From NCBI RefSeq assembly GCF_002096845.1, contig NZ_NCVK01000006.1, forward strand, positions 1-34,839: DNA of 34,839 bases, given 5' to 3'. The stretch is from Streptococcus mitis (GTDB taxonomy: Bacteria > Bacillota > Bacilli > Lactobacillales > Streptococcaceae). Shown piece by piece: positions 8,824 to 17,321 of this stretch. Under the pieces are notes generated by a model. That model saw only the letters and a program-made list of their open reading frames with translations, was not told the DNA's origin and did not search any database. Every line of letters begins with the position of its first letter. Within the stretch, counting starts at the first letter, position 1. The translations under genes were made by a program, and so were the position numbers.

Positions 8824-9354
8824 TCACTTCTGACGAATGACGAAATGACGTTGCCCCTTGTCCTCTTTCTGAGAATGCTGGTCTTTCTGACGACGTCTAT
8901 TTTTCTTATCTGCATTCGGTTTTCGTTTTGTTTGAGCCGGTTTCTTTCCTTTTTTAGAAGGTGTTTCTTCTTCCTTCTTACGCATTTTCTTGTCAAATGA
9001 TGCTCGCTTAGGGGCTTCATTTTCTAGGACAAAATAGGCACAACCATAACTACAATACTCTAAAAGGTAGTCTTGTAAACGACTGATTTTTTCAAGTTTT
9101 TCTTCTGTTCGGTCATCCTTGTAAAAACCTCGTAGACGAAGCTGTTCGTTGCTCCAGTCTCCCACGATATAATCAAACTTGGTTAAGACTTCTGAAAAAC
9201 GCTGATTAAAAGCCGTCACATCAAAGGCATCCTTGATATTTTCCACCAAGGAAAAAGCTATCCCTTCCGTTTCAACCTTGTCCCCGTGTAAATGAAACTC
9301 AGGACCAGGAAACTTGTTATAGTTGTATAATTCAGGTGCAATTTCTTTTCGCAT
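8824..9354 (-). CDS. yutD: YutD family protein with basic tail
   Basis: 176 aa. The N-terminal ~110 residues match the YutD-like family (NKFPGPEFHLHGDKVETEGI, FDYIVGDWSNEQLRLRGFY, YCSYGCAYFVLENE). The last ~50 residues are a very basic, low-complexity tail rich in Lys/Arg (KKGKKPAQTKRKPNADKK), suggesting RNA or ribosome contact. Function is not established. It is the first gene of the operon with rlmN; the sodA terminator lies upstream, so it probably has its own promoter in 9355..9432. Confidence 0.88.
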   Translation of the reverse strand: MRKEIAPELYNYNKFPGPEFHLHGDKVETEGIAFSLVENIKDAFDVTAFNQRFSEVLTKFDYIVGDWSNEQLRLRGFYKDDRTEEKLEKISRLQDYLLEYCSYGCAYFVLENEAPKRASFDKKMRKKEEETPSKKGKKPAQTKRKPNADKKNRRRQKDQHSQKEDKGQRHFVIRQK

Positions 9355-9432
9355 AGATATCCTTTTTTCACGATTACTTAATACTTTATTCTACCATAAT
9401 TTCTAGCAGTTAGCACGTTTCTCATAAAAATG

Positions 9433-9458
9433 AAAAAAGTCTGACGATTTTGTCAGAC
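9433..9458 (-). terminator. sodA terminator
   Basis: On the minus strand a 7-bp perfect stem (GTCTGAC / GTCAGAC, 6-nt loop) is followed by TTTTTTCATTTTT, about 50 bp after the sodA stop. It separates sodA from yutD. Confidence 0.88.
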
Positions 9459-9510
9459 CAAAATAATATAACCTTAAAAAGAGAAGAACAATTCTTCCCT
9501 CCAACTATCA

Positions 9511-10116
9511 TTATTTAGCAGCTGCGTACAATTCATCTACTTTGTTCCAGTTGATCACTGAGAAGAAAGCTTTGATGTAGTCAGGACGCACGTTGCGGTA
9601 TTTCACGTAGTAAGCATGTTCCCAAACGTCCAAGCCCAAGATTGGTTTTTTACCTTCTGAGATTGGTGTGTCTTGGTTTGCTGTTGAAGTCACTTCAAGT
9701 TTACCTTCTTTGTTGACAACCAACCATGCCCAGCCAGAACCAAAACGAGTTGTTGCTGCTGCAGTGAAGGCTGCTTGGAATTCTTCAAATGAACCAAATG
9801 TTGCATCAATTGCTGCTGCAAGTTCTGCTGATGGAGCTGTTTTTTCAGGAGTCATCAATTCCCAGAAAAGAGCGTGGTTCAAGTGTCCACCACCATTGTT
9901 AATAAGTGCTTGACGGATATCAGCTGGGATAGATTCTACATCAGCAAGCAAGGCTTCAAGGTCTTCACCGATTTCAGGGTGTTTTTCTAGAGCTGCATTG
10001 GCATTGTTGACATAAGTTTGATGGTGTTTGTCATGGTGCAAGTGCATTGTTTCCGCATCGATGTATGGTTCCAAAGCGTCGTATGCATATGGAAGATCTG
10101 GTAAGATAATAGCCAT
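9511..10116 (-). CDS. sodA: Manganese superoxide dismutase
   Basis: 201-aa Fe/Mn-type SOD that converts superoxide to hydrogen peroxide and oxygen in the cytoplasm. Metal ligands are visible as His27 (HLHHDKHH), His81 (GHLNHALFW), Asp163 and His167 ([10 protein letters not shown]). The GGGH and NQD contexts fit the Mn-using streptococcal enzyme. Monocistronic: a promoter and AAGAGG ribosome site are upstream and a hairpin terminator downstream. Peroxide-producing mitis-group streptococci lack catalase and rely on this enzyme. Confidence 0.97.
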   Translation of the reverse strand: MAIILPDLPYAYDALEPYIDAETMHLHHDKHHQTYVNNANAALEKHPEIGEDLEALLADVESIPADIRQALINNGGGHLNHALFWELMTPEKTAPSAELAAAIDATFGSFEEFQAAFTAAATTRFGSGWAWLVVNKEGKLEVTSTANQDTPISEGKKPILGLDVWEHAYYVKYRNVRPDYIKAFFSVINWNKVDELYAAAK

Positions 10117-10147
10117 CTGTAATACCTCTTTTTCTTTCTATATGAAA

Positions 10148-10176
10148 ATGATAACGTAAACATTCACTTTTTTCAA
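10148..10176 (-). promoter_or_regulatory. sodA promoter
   Basis: Minus strand: TTGAAA (10176..10171), 17-bp spacer, TATCAT (10153..10148). AAGAGG lies 8 nt before the ATG. The spacer has an AT-rich ACGTTATCAT block, but I cannot assign a regulator box. Confidence 0.7.
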
Positions 10177-10221
10177 GTTTTTTGCTTATAGATGAAGAAA
10201 TCACTGAAATATTTTCTAATC

Positions 10222-10325
10222 ATACTCTTCGAAAATCTCTTCAAACCGCGTCAACGTCGCCTTGCCGTACTCAAGTATAGCCTGCGCCTAGTTTCCTAGT
10301 TTGCTCTTTGATTTTCATTGAGTAT
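10222..10325. mobile_element. RUP-like pneumococcal repeat (copy 2)
   Basis: A 104-bp element starting ATACTCTTCGAAAATC and ending GATTTTCATTGAGTAT. It is the reverse-oriented relative of the copy at 3227..3331, sharing the end sequences and the GTCGCCTTGCCGTACTCAAGTA core. It sits between the sodA promoter and the end of holA and does not interrupt a gene. Confidence 0.8.
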
Positions 10326-10347
10326 AAAACAAGCAAATCAGCAAGAA

Positions 10348-10376
10348 ACCCACGACAAGATAATGTTGACGCGGGT
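10348..10376 (-). terminator. Probable pyrDA-holA terminator
   Basis: Minus strand: ACCCGCG pairs with CGTGGGT (one G-U), with extra CAA/TTG pairing inside. It lies 20-50 bp beyond the holA stop. The following T content is modest (TTCTTGC), so efficiency is uncertain. Confidence 0.5.
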
Positions 10377-10394
10377 TGTAGTTTCAAAAAAATA

Positions 10395-11432
10395 TCAATT
10401 TACCTGACTAGCAATCTGTAAGAGTGCCTTTTCAAAAAGGAAACTCTTTTCATAAAGACCTGTCTTAATCTGATAGTCTGTCTCAATCAAATAAGAAATA
10501 GCTTGCTTCAAAAAGCTCAAAGAAAGTCCTCGCGCATCCCTCAGCGCAAACTTAATCTGATAGGGATTTGGATTGCGTCCGAGAAAACTTCCTAGACTAC
10601 TTGCAATCTGCGATTCTGTTTGCCCAGACTCCGCCAAAATCTTCACCTGAGTAAAAGTCCGAAATTGTCCTAGCATGACTGCAATCAGTTTAATTTCATC
10701 TTCACCTTGCAAGGTCAAGTCTCTCACCAAGTCGCGCGCCTGGTCCATCTTTTTAGTCAGAATAAACTGAGTTAAATCAAAAATATTGTCCTGCAAGGTC
10801 TTGGGAATTGCGTTAACTATATCCTCTTCCTCGATAACAGAGTCTTCCTTATAGGACTGTAAAAAGAGGAGATTTTTCTGGATTTCTCTAAATTGAAAAC
10901 CAGACTTGATGAGGAGATTTTCAAAAGAATGATTAGCAAACTGCAGACCTTGTTTCTGGCTCCACTTTTGGAAATACTGACGCAATTCTTGTTCTTTGGC
11001 TTCTACTGCATCAAAGACCTTGGCATCACGCTTAAGTAATTTAACCAACCGCCTTTTGCTATCCAGCTTTCCTTCAGCAAAAATCAACAACTTGGTTGTT
11101 GGCGAAGGGTTATCAAGGTATTCTTCAAACGACTTGAGCTCATCATCTGTTAAAAAGCGTTTCTTGGCTGTTGTAATATCGACAAAATGATCCAATATCA
11201 CGATTTTCTCATCCGCAAAGAAAGGAAGGCTGACTAACTCCAGTTCCACATCCTTGTAGAGCGCTTCTTTCATATCAAAGTAGGCAAAGTTGAGGTCTGC
11301 CGAATCATAACCAATCTGTTTCAATACTTGACTCTTCATCACTTCAAACTGACCCTGGTCTGTCCCTGTAAACAGGCTCAGACTAGGTAAATTTGATAAA
11401 GTCAACTTCTGGCTTTCTTCAATGGCTAGCAT
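10395..11432 (-). CDS. holA: DNA polymerase III subunit delta
   Basis: 345-aa HolA, the delta subunit that opens the sliding clamp inside the clamp-loader complex. The family pattern is present: N-terminal SLFTGTDQGQFEVMKSQVLKQ, DMKEALYKDVELELVSLPFFADEKIVIL, the central LLIFAEGKLDSKRRLVKLLK, and C-terminal RNPNPYQIKFALRDARGLS with YLIETDYQIKTGL. Length is normal. It lies 32 bp downstream of pyrDA on the same strand and is probably co-transcribed. Confidence 0.95.
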   Translation of the reverse strand: MLAIEESQKLTLSNLPSLSLFTGTDQGQFEVMKSQVLKQIGYDSADLNFAYFDMKEALYKDVELELVSLPFFADEKIVILDHFVDITTAKKRFLTDDELKSFEEYLDNPSPTTKLLIFAEGKLDSKRRLVKLLKRDAKVFDAVEAKEQELRQYFQKWSQKQGLQFANHSFENLLIKSGFQFREIQKNLLFLQSYKEDSVIEEEDIVNAIPKTLQDNIFDLTQFILTKKMDQARDLVRDLTLQGEDEIKLIAVMLGQFRTFTQVKILAESGQTESQIASSLGSFLGRNPNPYQIKFALRDARGLSLSFLKQAISYLIETDYQIKTGLYEKSFLFEKALLQIASQVN

Positions 11433-11464
11433 CTTCTCTCCTTTCTTCTGATTTTTTGTTTCAT

Positions 11465-12400
11465 TTAATCAATATAGTGCAATTTCCCACGGAAATCTTC
11501 TAGGCTTTCGTACCCTTTTTCCGCCATGATTGCTTTCAGTTCATTTGTAATACGATCAAAAGCACCAACTCCTTCTTTGTGAAGGGTGGTTCCCACCTGC
11601 ACCATACTTGCTCCACAGAGGATATGTTCAAAGGCATCACGACCAGTCAACACGCCACCTGTTCCGATGATTTGGATTTTAGGATTTAAGCGTTGGTAGA
11701 AAGCATGAACATTGGCTAGAGCAGTCGGTTTGATATACTCGCCACCAATGCCACCGAAACCATTTTTAGGACGGATAACGACAGACTCATCTTCTATATA
11801 AAGGCCGTTTCCGATAGAGTTGACGCAGTTGACAAACTTGAACGGGTACTTGTTGAAAATAGCTGCCGCTTGGTCAAAGTGAACAATATCAAAATATGGT
11901 GGCAATTTAATTCCAAGAGGTTTGGTGAAGTAGGCAAACACCTCTGCCAAAATCCGGTCTGTTGTCTCAAAATCATAGGCAATCTGAGGTTTTCCTGGAA
12001 CATTTGGACAGGAGAGGTTTAGCTCAGTCAGACCACGAAAATCACTCTCTTGGACTTTTTTCAGGATAGTATGGGTTTCGTCCGGAGACATGCCGACTAG
12101 AGATAAGAAGAAAGTTCGGTTTGGCTCTTTTTCTTGCAAATCCAAAAGATAGTCCAAATAATAGTCTAAGCCATTATTTGGCAAGCCCATAGAGTTGATG
12201 GAACCAAGCGGGACATCTTGGTAGCGTGGCTCAGGATTCCCCTGACGGAAGTCCAAGGTCGCTGTCTTAGTGACAAAAGTTCCTGCCGCTGAGTTTTTAA
12301 CCCCTTCTAACTCTGCTATCGTCATACAAGCCACACCTGCTGCATTCATCAAGCAATTGTCAAACGCAAAACCAGCAATTTGTGTTTTCGTTGATACCAT
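11465..12400 (-). CDS. pyrDA: Dihydroorotate dehydrogenase A (class 1A, fumarate)
   Basis: 311-aa soluble FMN enzyme of the class 1A type, oxidising dihydroorotate to orotate in pyrimidine synthesis with fumarate as acceptor. The catalytic base Cys131 is seen in [41 protein letters not shown] and the FMN-phosphate loop [24 protein letters not shown] are all intact. GGAGG lies 9 nt before the ATG, and an extended -10 is upstream. It heads the pyrDA-holA unit and diverges from gdhA. Confidence 0.96.
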   Translation of the reverse strand: MVSTKTQIAGFAFDNCLMNAAGVACMTIAELEGVKNSAAGTFVTKTATLDFRQGNPEPRYQDVPLGSINSMGLPNNGLDYYLDYLLDLQEKEPNRTFFLSLVGMSPDETHTILKKVQESDFRGLTELNLSCPNVPGKPQIAYDFETTDRILAEVFAYFTKPLGIKLPPYFDIVHFDQAAAIFNKYPFKFVNCVNSIGNGLYIEDESVVIRPKNGFGGIGGEYIKPTALANVHAFYQRLNPKIQIIGTGGVLTGRDAFEHILCGASMVQVGTTLHKEGVGAFDRITNELKAIMAEKGYESLEDFRGKLHYID

Positions 12401-12431
12401 GATTCTGATCCTCCGGATTCCTTTTATTGCT

Positions 12432-12440
12432 AATATTATA
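12432..12440 (-). promoter_or_regulatory. pyrDA extended -10 promoter
   Basis: Minus strand TATAAT (12440..12435) preceded by TGG (12443..12441), an extended -10 (TGnTATAAT), with no good -35. It lies 35 bp upstream of the pyrDA ATG. Confidence 0.55.
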
Positions 12441-12560
12441 CCATATTTTCAGCTTTTCTCTTTAAGAAAGTCATTTATAAGAAAAACGTTCGTTTTTTAT
12501 CCACTTTCAAAAAATTCCAATTTCAAACAACCCCAAAAATCAAATTGAAAGAATTTTTAG

Positions 12561-13991
<1,431 letters not shown>

Positions 13992-14004
13992 GATTCATTT
14001 GCTT

Positions 14005-14035
14005 AATCCTCAATCGCTCCGATTGAGGATTTTTA
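14005..14035 (+). terminator. gdhA terminator
   Basis: An 11-bp perfect stem (AATCCTCAATC / GATTGAGGATT, GCTCC loop) followed by TTTTTAT, 13 bp after the gdhA stop. Confidence 0.92.
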
Positions 14036-14084
14036 TGTTGAATTCAAAAAATGCACCATTAACAGTGAGTTTTAACATCAGAAT

Positions 14085-14729
14085 TTATTTTACTTTCATT
14101 AGGGCAGATGACAAACATTCAACAATCTCATCAACTGCTTCATCTATGTTTATAGTTCCTTCATCATTCAACATCATGGGAATAAGATAAGAAAAACTCA
14201 ATGCTAAAATGTATCGAACAATTCTTTCATTTGACCAATTTAGAATAAGTCCTTTTTCTTTAAATTGATTTAAAACAGGGATAATTGGTTCTATTATAGA
14301 TTGAACAATAATATTTCCTAACTGGATAGAAAGATTTTTATCAATAAAAGAACGCCCCAAGAGAATTTTAACATGCATTTGATTCTCCTGAATGAAAAAG
14401 ATCCTATCTCGAACAATACTTTTTAAAAAGAAGGGAAAAGTTTCTTGATCTACTGTGAAATTTTTTTCTGAGAAATCCGCAATTACTTCTGGAATAACCT
14501 GTTCTAGAAAAGTAGATAAAATGGCTTCTAAAATACCTTCCTTCGTTTTAAAGTAACTAAAAACAGTTCCTTCTGACACTCCAGCGCGTTCGGCAATAAG
14601 GCTGGATGTTGTATTCTCAAATCCAATTTCTGAGAATAATTTTAAGCTTGATAATAATACTCGACGTTGTTTCAAGCTCAAATTGCTAATTTCTAACGTC
14701 TGAGCATACTTTTGTTCTAAACTTTCCAT
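14085..14729 (-). CDS. TetR/AcrR-family regulator
   Basis: 214 aa from ATG 14729, chosen because AGAGG lies 8 nt upstream; a GTG three codons earlier overlaps that site. The N-terminal HTH is clear (TTSSLIAERAGVSEGTVFSYFKTKEGIL). The remaining ~150 residues are a helical ligand domain with no recognised ligand. It lies 16 bp downstream of the oxidoreductase gene on the same strand. The palindrome at 15779..15792, just past that gene's -10, is its likely operator, making this an autoregulated detoxification-type operon. Confidence 0.9.
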   Translation of the reverse strand: MESLEQKYAQTLEISNLSLKQRRVLLSSLKLFSEIGFENTTSSLIAERAGVSEGTVFSYFKTKEGILEAILSTFLEQVIPEVIADFSEKNFTVDQETFPFFLKSIVRDRIFFIQENQMHVKILLGRSFIDKNLSIQLGNIIVQSIIEPIIPVLNQFKEKGLILNWSNERIVRYILALSFSYLIPMMLNDEGTINIDEAVDEIVECLSSALMKVK

Positions 14730-14745
14730 CGCTAGCACCTCTCTT

Positions 14746-15750
14746 CTACTCTCTTACTTTTACGACTTTTTTGCCTCGACTGTGTCCCATTTTCAGACTA
14801 CGATAGGCTTCTCTAACTGACTTTAGAGAAAAGTCATACACTTGATCAATTTTCAGCTGAACCTTCCCGTCTGAAACCATTTCAGCTAAAGTGCTAAAAT
14901 CATCATATGTAGAATGTCTCGGACCAGTAAACTGAGCACCTTTTATCATAACATAGGGCGAAGGTACTAATGTCCCAATAGCTGTCCCCTTCAAGCCTAA
15001 ACTAAAAGCCAATCTAACATAATCAGATCCATAACAATCCAAAAATTTTGTAATAGGCGTTGAACTAGCTGATAGAAGAACCTTCTTGATATTCTCTTCG
15101 TAACTTACTGGTATGGCACCTAAAGACTCCAGATACTCTGCATTTTTCTTACTTGCGATTCCGATTACTTTCGCTCCCTTAGCAACTGCATACTGTACTG
15201 CAATACTTCCAATACCTCCTGCTGCAGCTGAAATAACAACAGTATCTCTTGAATTTAAACCGATTCTTCTAAAAGCCCCACCCACAGTTAGAGCAGCTAC
15301 TCCCATAGTAGCTGCGTGAGTCATGTCGATCATCTCTGGTTTCAATACAATTTCTGATTCATTGACACAAATTTCTGTTGCTAAAGCTCCCCTCTTAGTT
15401 CCCAAACCAGGATCGCTAATCATTGTTCCAAGCACCTTATCTCCTACTGAAAACCTAGTTACTTCATTTCCAACTTCTGTAATAACTCCAGAAAAATCTC
15501 TCCCCACACCTCTTGGAAATAAAGATGATTTAGATTCAAACCAACGACTTGGTTTCCTTAATTTCGTTATAAAAGATAGAAATCGAAGGGATTTCGCTCC
15601 CTCAAAAGTTTTATAATCAATAGGATTTAAACCAACAGCATGAACTTCTACTCTCACCTGATTTACATTCAAGGCTGTAGAGTCTATCTTCAGCAAATCC
15701 AAGACCTCTTCGTTACCGAAACGACTGTACTCTATTGCTTCAACAACCAT
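14746..15750 (-). CDS. Zinc-free MDR-family NAD(P)H quinone oxidoreductase-like protein
   Basis: 334-aa medium-chain dehydrogenase/reductase. The N-terminal GroES-like part has VEVHAVGLNPIDYKTFEG and GRDFSGVITEVGNEVTRFSVGDKVLG. The Rossmann part has the nucleotide motif AAGGIGSIAVQYAVAKGAKV (~176-195). The zinc-ligand cysteines of alcohol dehydrogenases are absent, which points to a quinone-oxidoreductase/enoyl-reductase type. The substrate is unknown. Co-transcribed with a TetR regulator, so it is probably induced by a reactive small molecule. AAGGAG lies a few bases before the ATG. Confidence 0.9.
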   Translation of the reverse strand: MVVEAIEYSRFGNEEVLDLLKIDSTALNVNQVRVEVHAVGLNPIDYKTFEGAKSLRFLSFITKLRKPSRWFESKSSLFPRGVGRDFSGVITEVGNEVTRFSVGDKVLGTMISDPGLGTKRGALATEICVNESEIVLKPEMIDMTHAATMGVAALTVGGAFRRIGLNSRDTVVISAAAGGIGSIAVQYAVAKGAKVIGIASKKNAEYLESLGAIPVSYEENIKKVLLSASSTPITKFLDCYGSDYVRLAFSLGLKGTAIGTLVPSPYVMIKGAQFTGPRHSTYDDFSTLAEMVSDGKVQLKIDQVYDFSLKSVREAYRSLKMGHSRGKKVVKVRE

Positions 15751-15778
15751 TTTCTTTACTCCTTAATTTCACAAAAAT

Positions 15779-15830
15779 TGAGTGAACACTCATTTTTATA
15801 AATTATACTCTTAATTTGTAAGAAAATCAA
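15779..15830 (-). promoter_or_regulatory. Promoter and TetR operator of the oxidoreductase operon
   Basis: Minus strand: TTGATT (15830..15825), 17-bp spacer, TATAAT (15807..15802). Immediately downstream, 15779..15792 is the perfect palindrome TGAGTGTTCACTCA, flanked by A-rich and T-rich arms. This is a classic TetR-type site covering the transcription start. Confidence 0.82.
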
Positions 15831-15960
15831 TATTATCGTTTGATAACGATTTATGACATGATACAAATATCCTTCATTTCGATTTACCAATATGATTCTT
15901 TCAATCTAACTCTCCTCACTTTTAAAGATTCCTTTCCCTTTTTTGCCCCATGAAACATAA

Positions 15961-15994
15961 AAATAAAAACCGCTACTCCTAAGAATAGCGGTTT
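15961..15994 (-). terminator. Terminator of the small-peptide locus
   Basis: Minus strand: a 9-bp perfect outer stem (AAACCGCTA at the 5' side, TAGCGGTTT at the 3' side; 15994..15967) is followed by TTTTTATTTTTAT. It lies 10 bp after the stop of the 35-aa peptide gene. This supports a real transcript running from 17241 down to here. Confidence 0.9.
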
Positions 15995-16004
15995 AATCAT
16001 GTTT

Positions 16005-16112
16005 TTAAGCTACTAATGTAGTTGCTCTATTATTTAAATAAAATGAAGTGTTATGAATAACTTCAATATCTTTAAAGCTTTTTGTTAGATTTATAATTTC
16101 AACTATAGCCAT
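16005..16112 (-). CDS. 35-aa peptide gene (possible exported/modified peptide precursor)
   Basis: ATG 16112 is preceded by AAGGAG at optimal 5-nt spacing. The 35-codon frame ends 10 bp before a strong terminator, so it is very likely translated. The peptide begins MAIVEIINLTKSFKDIEV and ends NNRATTLVA. It has no Cys and no obvious double-glycine leader site. The N-terminal half resembles the first strand of ABC ATPase domains (VEIINLTKSF), which may be chance or a gene-fragment origin. It is last in a locus containing an exporter ATPase remnant, a 56-aa membrane protein and an Rgg regulator, which is the context of a small-peptide (bacteriocin, RiPP or signal) locus. No known family recognised. 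Confidence 0.55.
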   Translation of the reverse strand: MAIVEIINLTKSFKDIEVIHNTSFYLNNRATTLVA

Positions 16113-16145
16113 CTCTACTCCTTAGTTTACAGCAAAAAATTATGC

Positions 16146-16316
16146 TTAATTCTTATTGTTTTTGTAAACAATCAGCGAACCCAATACTATTCCATTCAAC
16201 AAGCCTAAAGAAATACCATATTCAACTGGAAAATCTAAAAAAATTGCAAACACTATTCCAATCATCACCCCTAGTGAGGCTGCTGCTGAAATTACATATT
16301 CATTTTCTTTCTTCAT
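16146..16316 (-). CDS. Small membrane protein (56 aa), immunity-like
   Basis: ATG 16316 with GAGGTG 8 nt upstream; the frame ends at TAA 16146. A short charged N-terminus (MKKENEY) is followed by two hydrophobic segments: ISAAASLGVMIGIVFAIFL, and GISLGLLNGIVLGSLIVY, which is rich in small residues. The C-terminus is basic (KNNKN). Two-helix proteins of this size next to peptide exporters are often immunity or transport accessory proteins; this is inferred from context only. It lies 12 bp after the exporter ATPase remnant and 33 bp before the 35-aa peptide gene. Confidence 0.6.
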   Translation of the reverse strand: MKKENEYVISAAASLGVMIGIVFAIFLDFPVEYGISLGLLNGIVLGSLIVYKNNKN

Positions 16317-16328
16317 TTTCTTTACACC

Positions 16329-17107
16329 TCATTTCCTTTTTGTATATAAGCTGTAGTACTCTCCACCAAGAGCCATTAAGTACTTATGATTTCCTGACTC
16401 AACAATCTTACCACCTTTCATTACAAAAATAATATCCGCATCCTTAATCGTTGACAATCTATGAGCTACAATTATTTGAGTACAGCCCTGATTTTTTATA
16501 TACTTTGTTATTCTTTCCTCATTAATAGTGTCTAATGCACTAGTTGCTTCATCTAAAATTACAATACTAGGATTATTTATTAATGCACGTGCCAGTGCTA
16601 TCCATTGTCTTTGACCACCTGAAATATTTGAACCCACCTCTGAGATGATAGTATTAAATTTCATCGGCATAGCTATGATTTCATCATAGATTTGAACTGC
16701 TTTACAAACTTCCTCTATCTTTTGTGAAGTAACTTCGTGCTTTAAAGTTATATTATCAAGAATACTTCTGTTCAATAAAAATGAATCCTGTGGAACTACT
16801 CCTAAATTTTGACTTAATATTTTTTTATCTATTTGATTAATATTTACACCATCAAATAAAACTTTTCCTGTATCAATCTTATATAATTCTGATGGTATTT
16901 TTGATAACGTACTTTTTCCTGACCCCGGTTGACCGACTAGTGCAATTCTCTGTCCTGACTCAATAGTCAAATTTAAATTTTCTATTACAGGAACTGAGTC
17001 TTTGGAATAAGAGAAAGATAGATCCTTAATATCTATTCTACTTCAAACGTTTCTAAACTATACTCCGGAAAATAATTTAACCAATAATTAACCATACTAT
17101 CTTTCAT
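16329..17107 (-). pseudogene. Truncated, frameshifted peptide-exporter ABC ATPase domain
   Basis: An ABC-exporter nucleotide-binding domain without its membrane domain. Walker A GQPGSGKST, Q-loop VVPQDSF, signature ISGGQRQWIALARALI, Walker B IVILDEATSALD and the H-loop IIVAHRLSTI are intact, most like bacteriocin/RiPP peptide exporters. No ATG starts the domain. A 24-codon frame with a strong GGAGG and ATG 17107 leads into it, ending EYSLETFEVE then TAG. Adding one A at ~17035 joins this to IDIKDLSFSYSK, restoring one NBD frame. So the gene carries at least an internal deletion of the membrane part and a 1-bp deletion. Alternatively the 24-aa frame is an independent peptide gene. Confidence 0.75.
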
Positions 17108-17129
17108 CGTGTCCTCCAACCAGTACTAG

Positions 17130-17168
17130 GTCTTTAGATGATATCTAAAGACTTAGGTGTACACCTAA
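17130..17168. repeat. Two abutting palindromes at the end of the hydrophobic-peptide gene
   Basis: 17130..17152 is a 10-bp inverted repeat around a 3-bp spacer (GTCTTTAGAT ... ATCTAAAGAC). 17153..17168 is a perfect 16-bp palindrome (TTAGGTGTACACCTAA). They abut with no gap, overlap the last codons of the 35-aa hydrophobic peptide frame, and lie just upstream of the GGAGG of the next frame. They could form mRNA hairpins controlling the downstream genes or be protein-binding sites. Confidence 0.75.
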
Positions 17169-17241
17169 ACATTTTATCCACCGACAATAATAATATCCAT
17201 AACCAACAAAAAATTAGGGAATTTTTTAAAATTTTCTTCAT
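17134..17241 (-). CDS. Short hydrophobic peptide, SHP-like, divergent from rgg
   Basis: A 35-aa frame from ATG 17241, with AGGAAG about 8 nt upstream. The start is basic (MKKILKN), then a hydrophobic, Trp-rich core ([14 protein letters not shown]), then a polar tail ending SLDII. Rgg-type regulators are typically transcribed divergently from genes for short hydrophobic peptides whose C-terminal fragments act as pheromones (SHPs). Position, charge pattern and orientation fit. It is longer than the usual 20-24 aa and lacks the common E/D-IIxxGG ending, so it may be a divergent pheromone or a leader/toxin-like peptide. Confidence 0.55.
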   Translation of the reverse strand: MKKILKNSLIFCWLWILLLSVDKMFRCTPKSLDII

Positions 17242-17262
17242 ATTTAGACTTCCTTTCAGTTT

Positions 17263-17284
17263 TTATTTATTGTACAATAAATAA
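17263..17284. promoter_or_regulatory. 22-bp perfect palindrome in the rgg divergent promoter
   Basis: TTATTTATTGT and its exact complement meet at 17273/17274, giving a 22-bp perfect palindrome midway between the divergent peptide gene and the Rgg gene. It contains TACAAT readable as a -10 on both strands. It is probably the regulator-binding site or overlapping divergent promoters. Confidence 0.65.
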
Positions 17285-17321
17285 GAATCAATTACTTTTT
17301 TGTTGGGAAAACAGGAAAATT

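Noticed and set aside
8656..9000. Plus-strand hydrophobic frame over the yutD/rlmN junction
   Set aside because: Shadow of the Lys/Arg-rich yutD tail read on the opposite strand; apparent membrane segments are an artefact.
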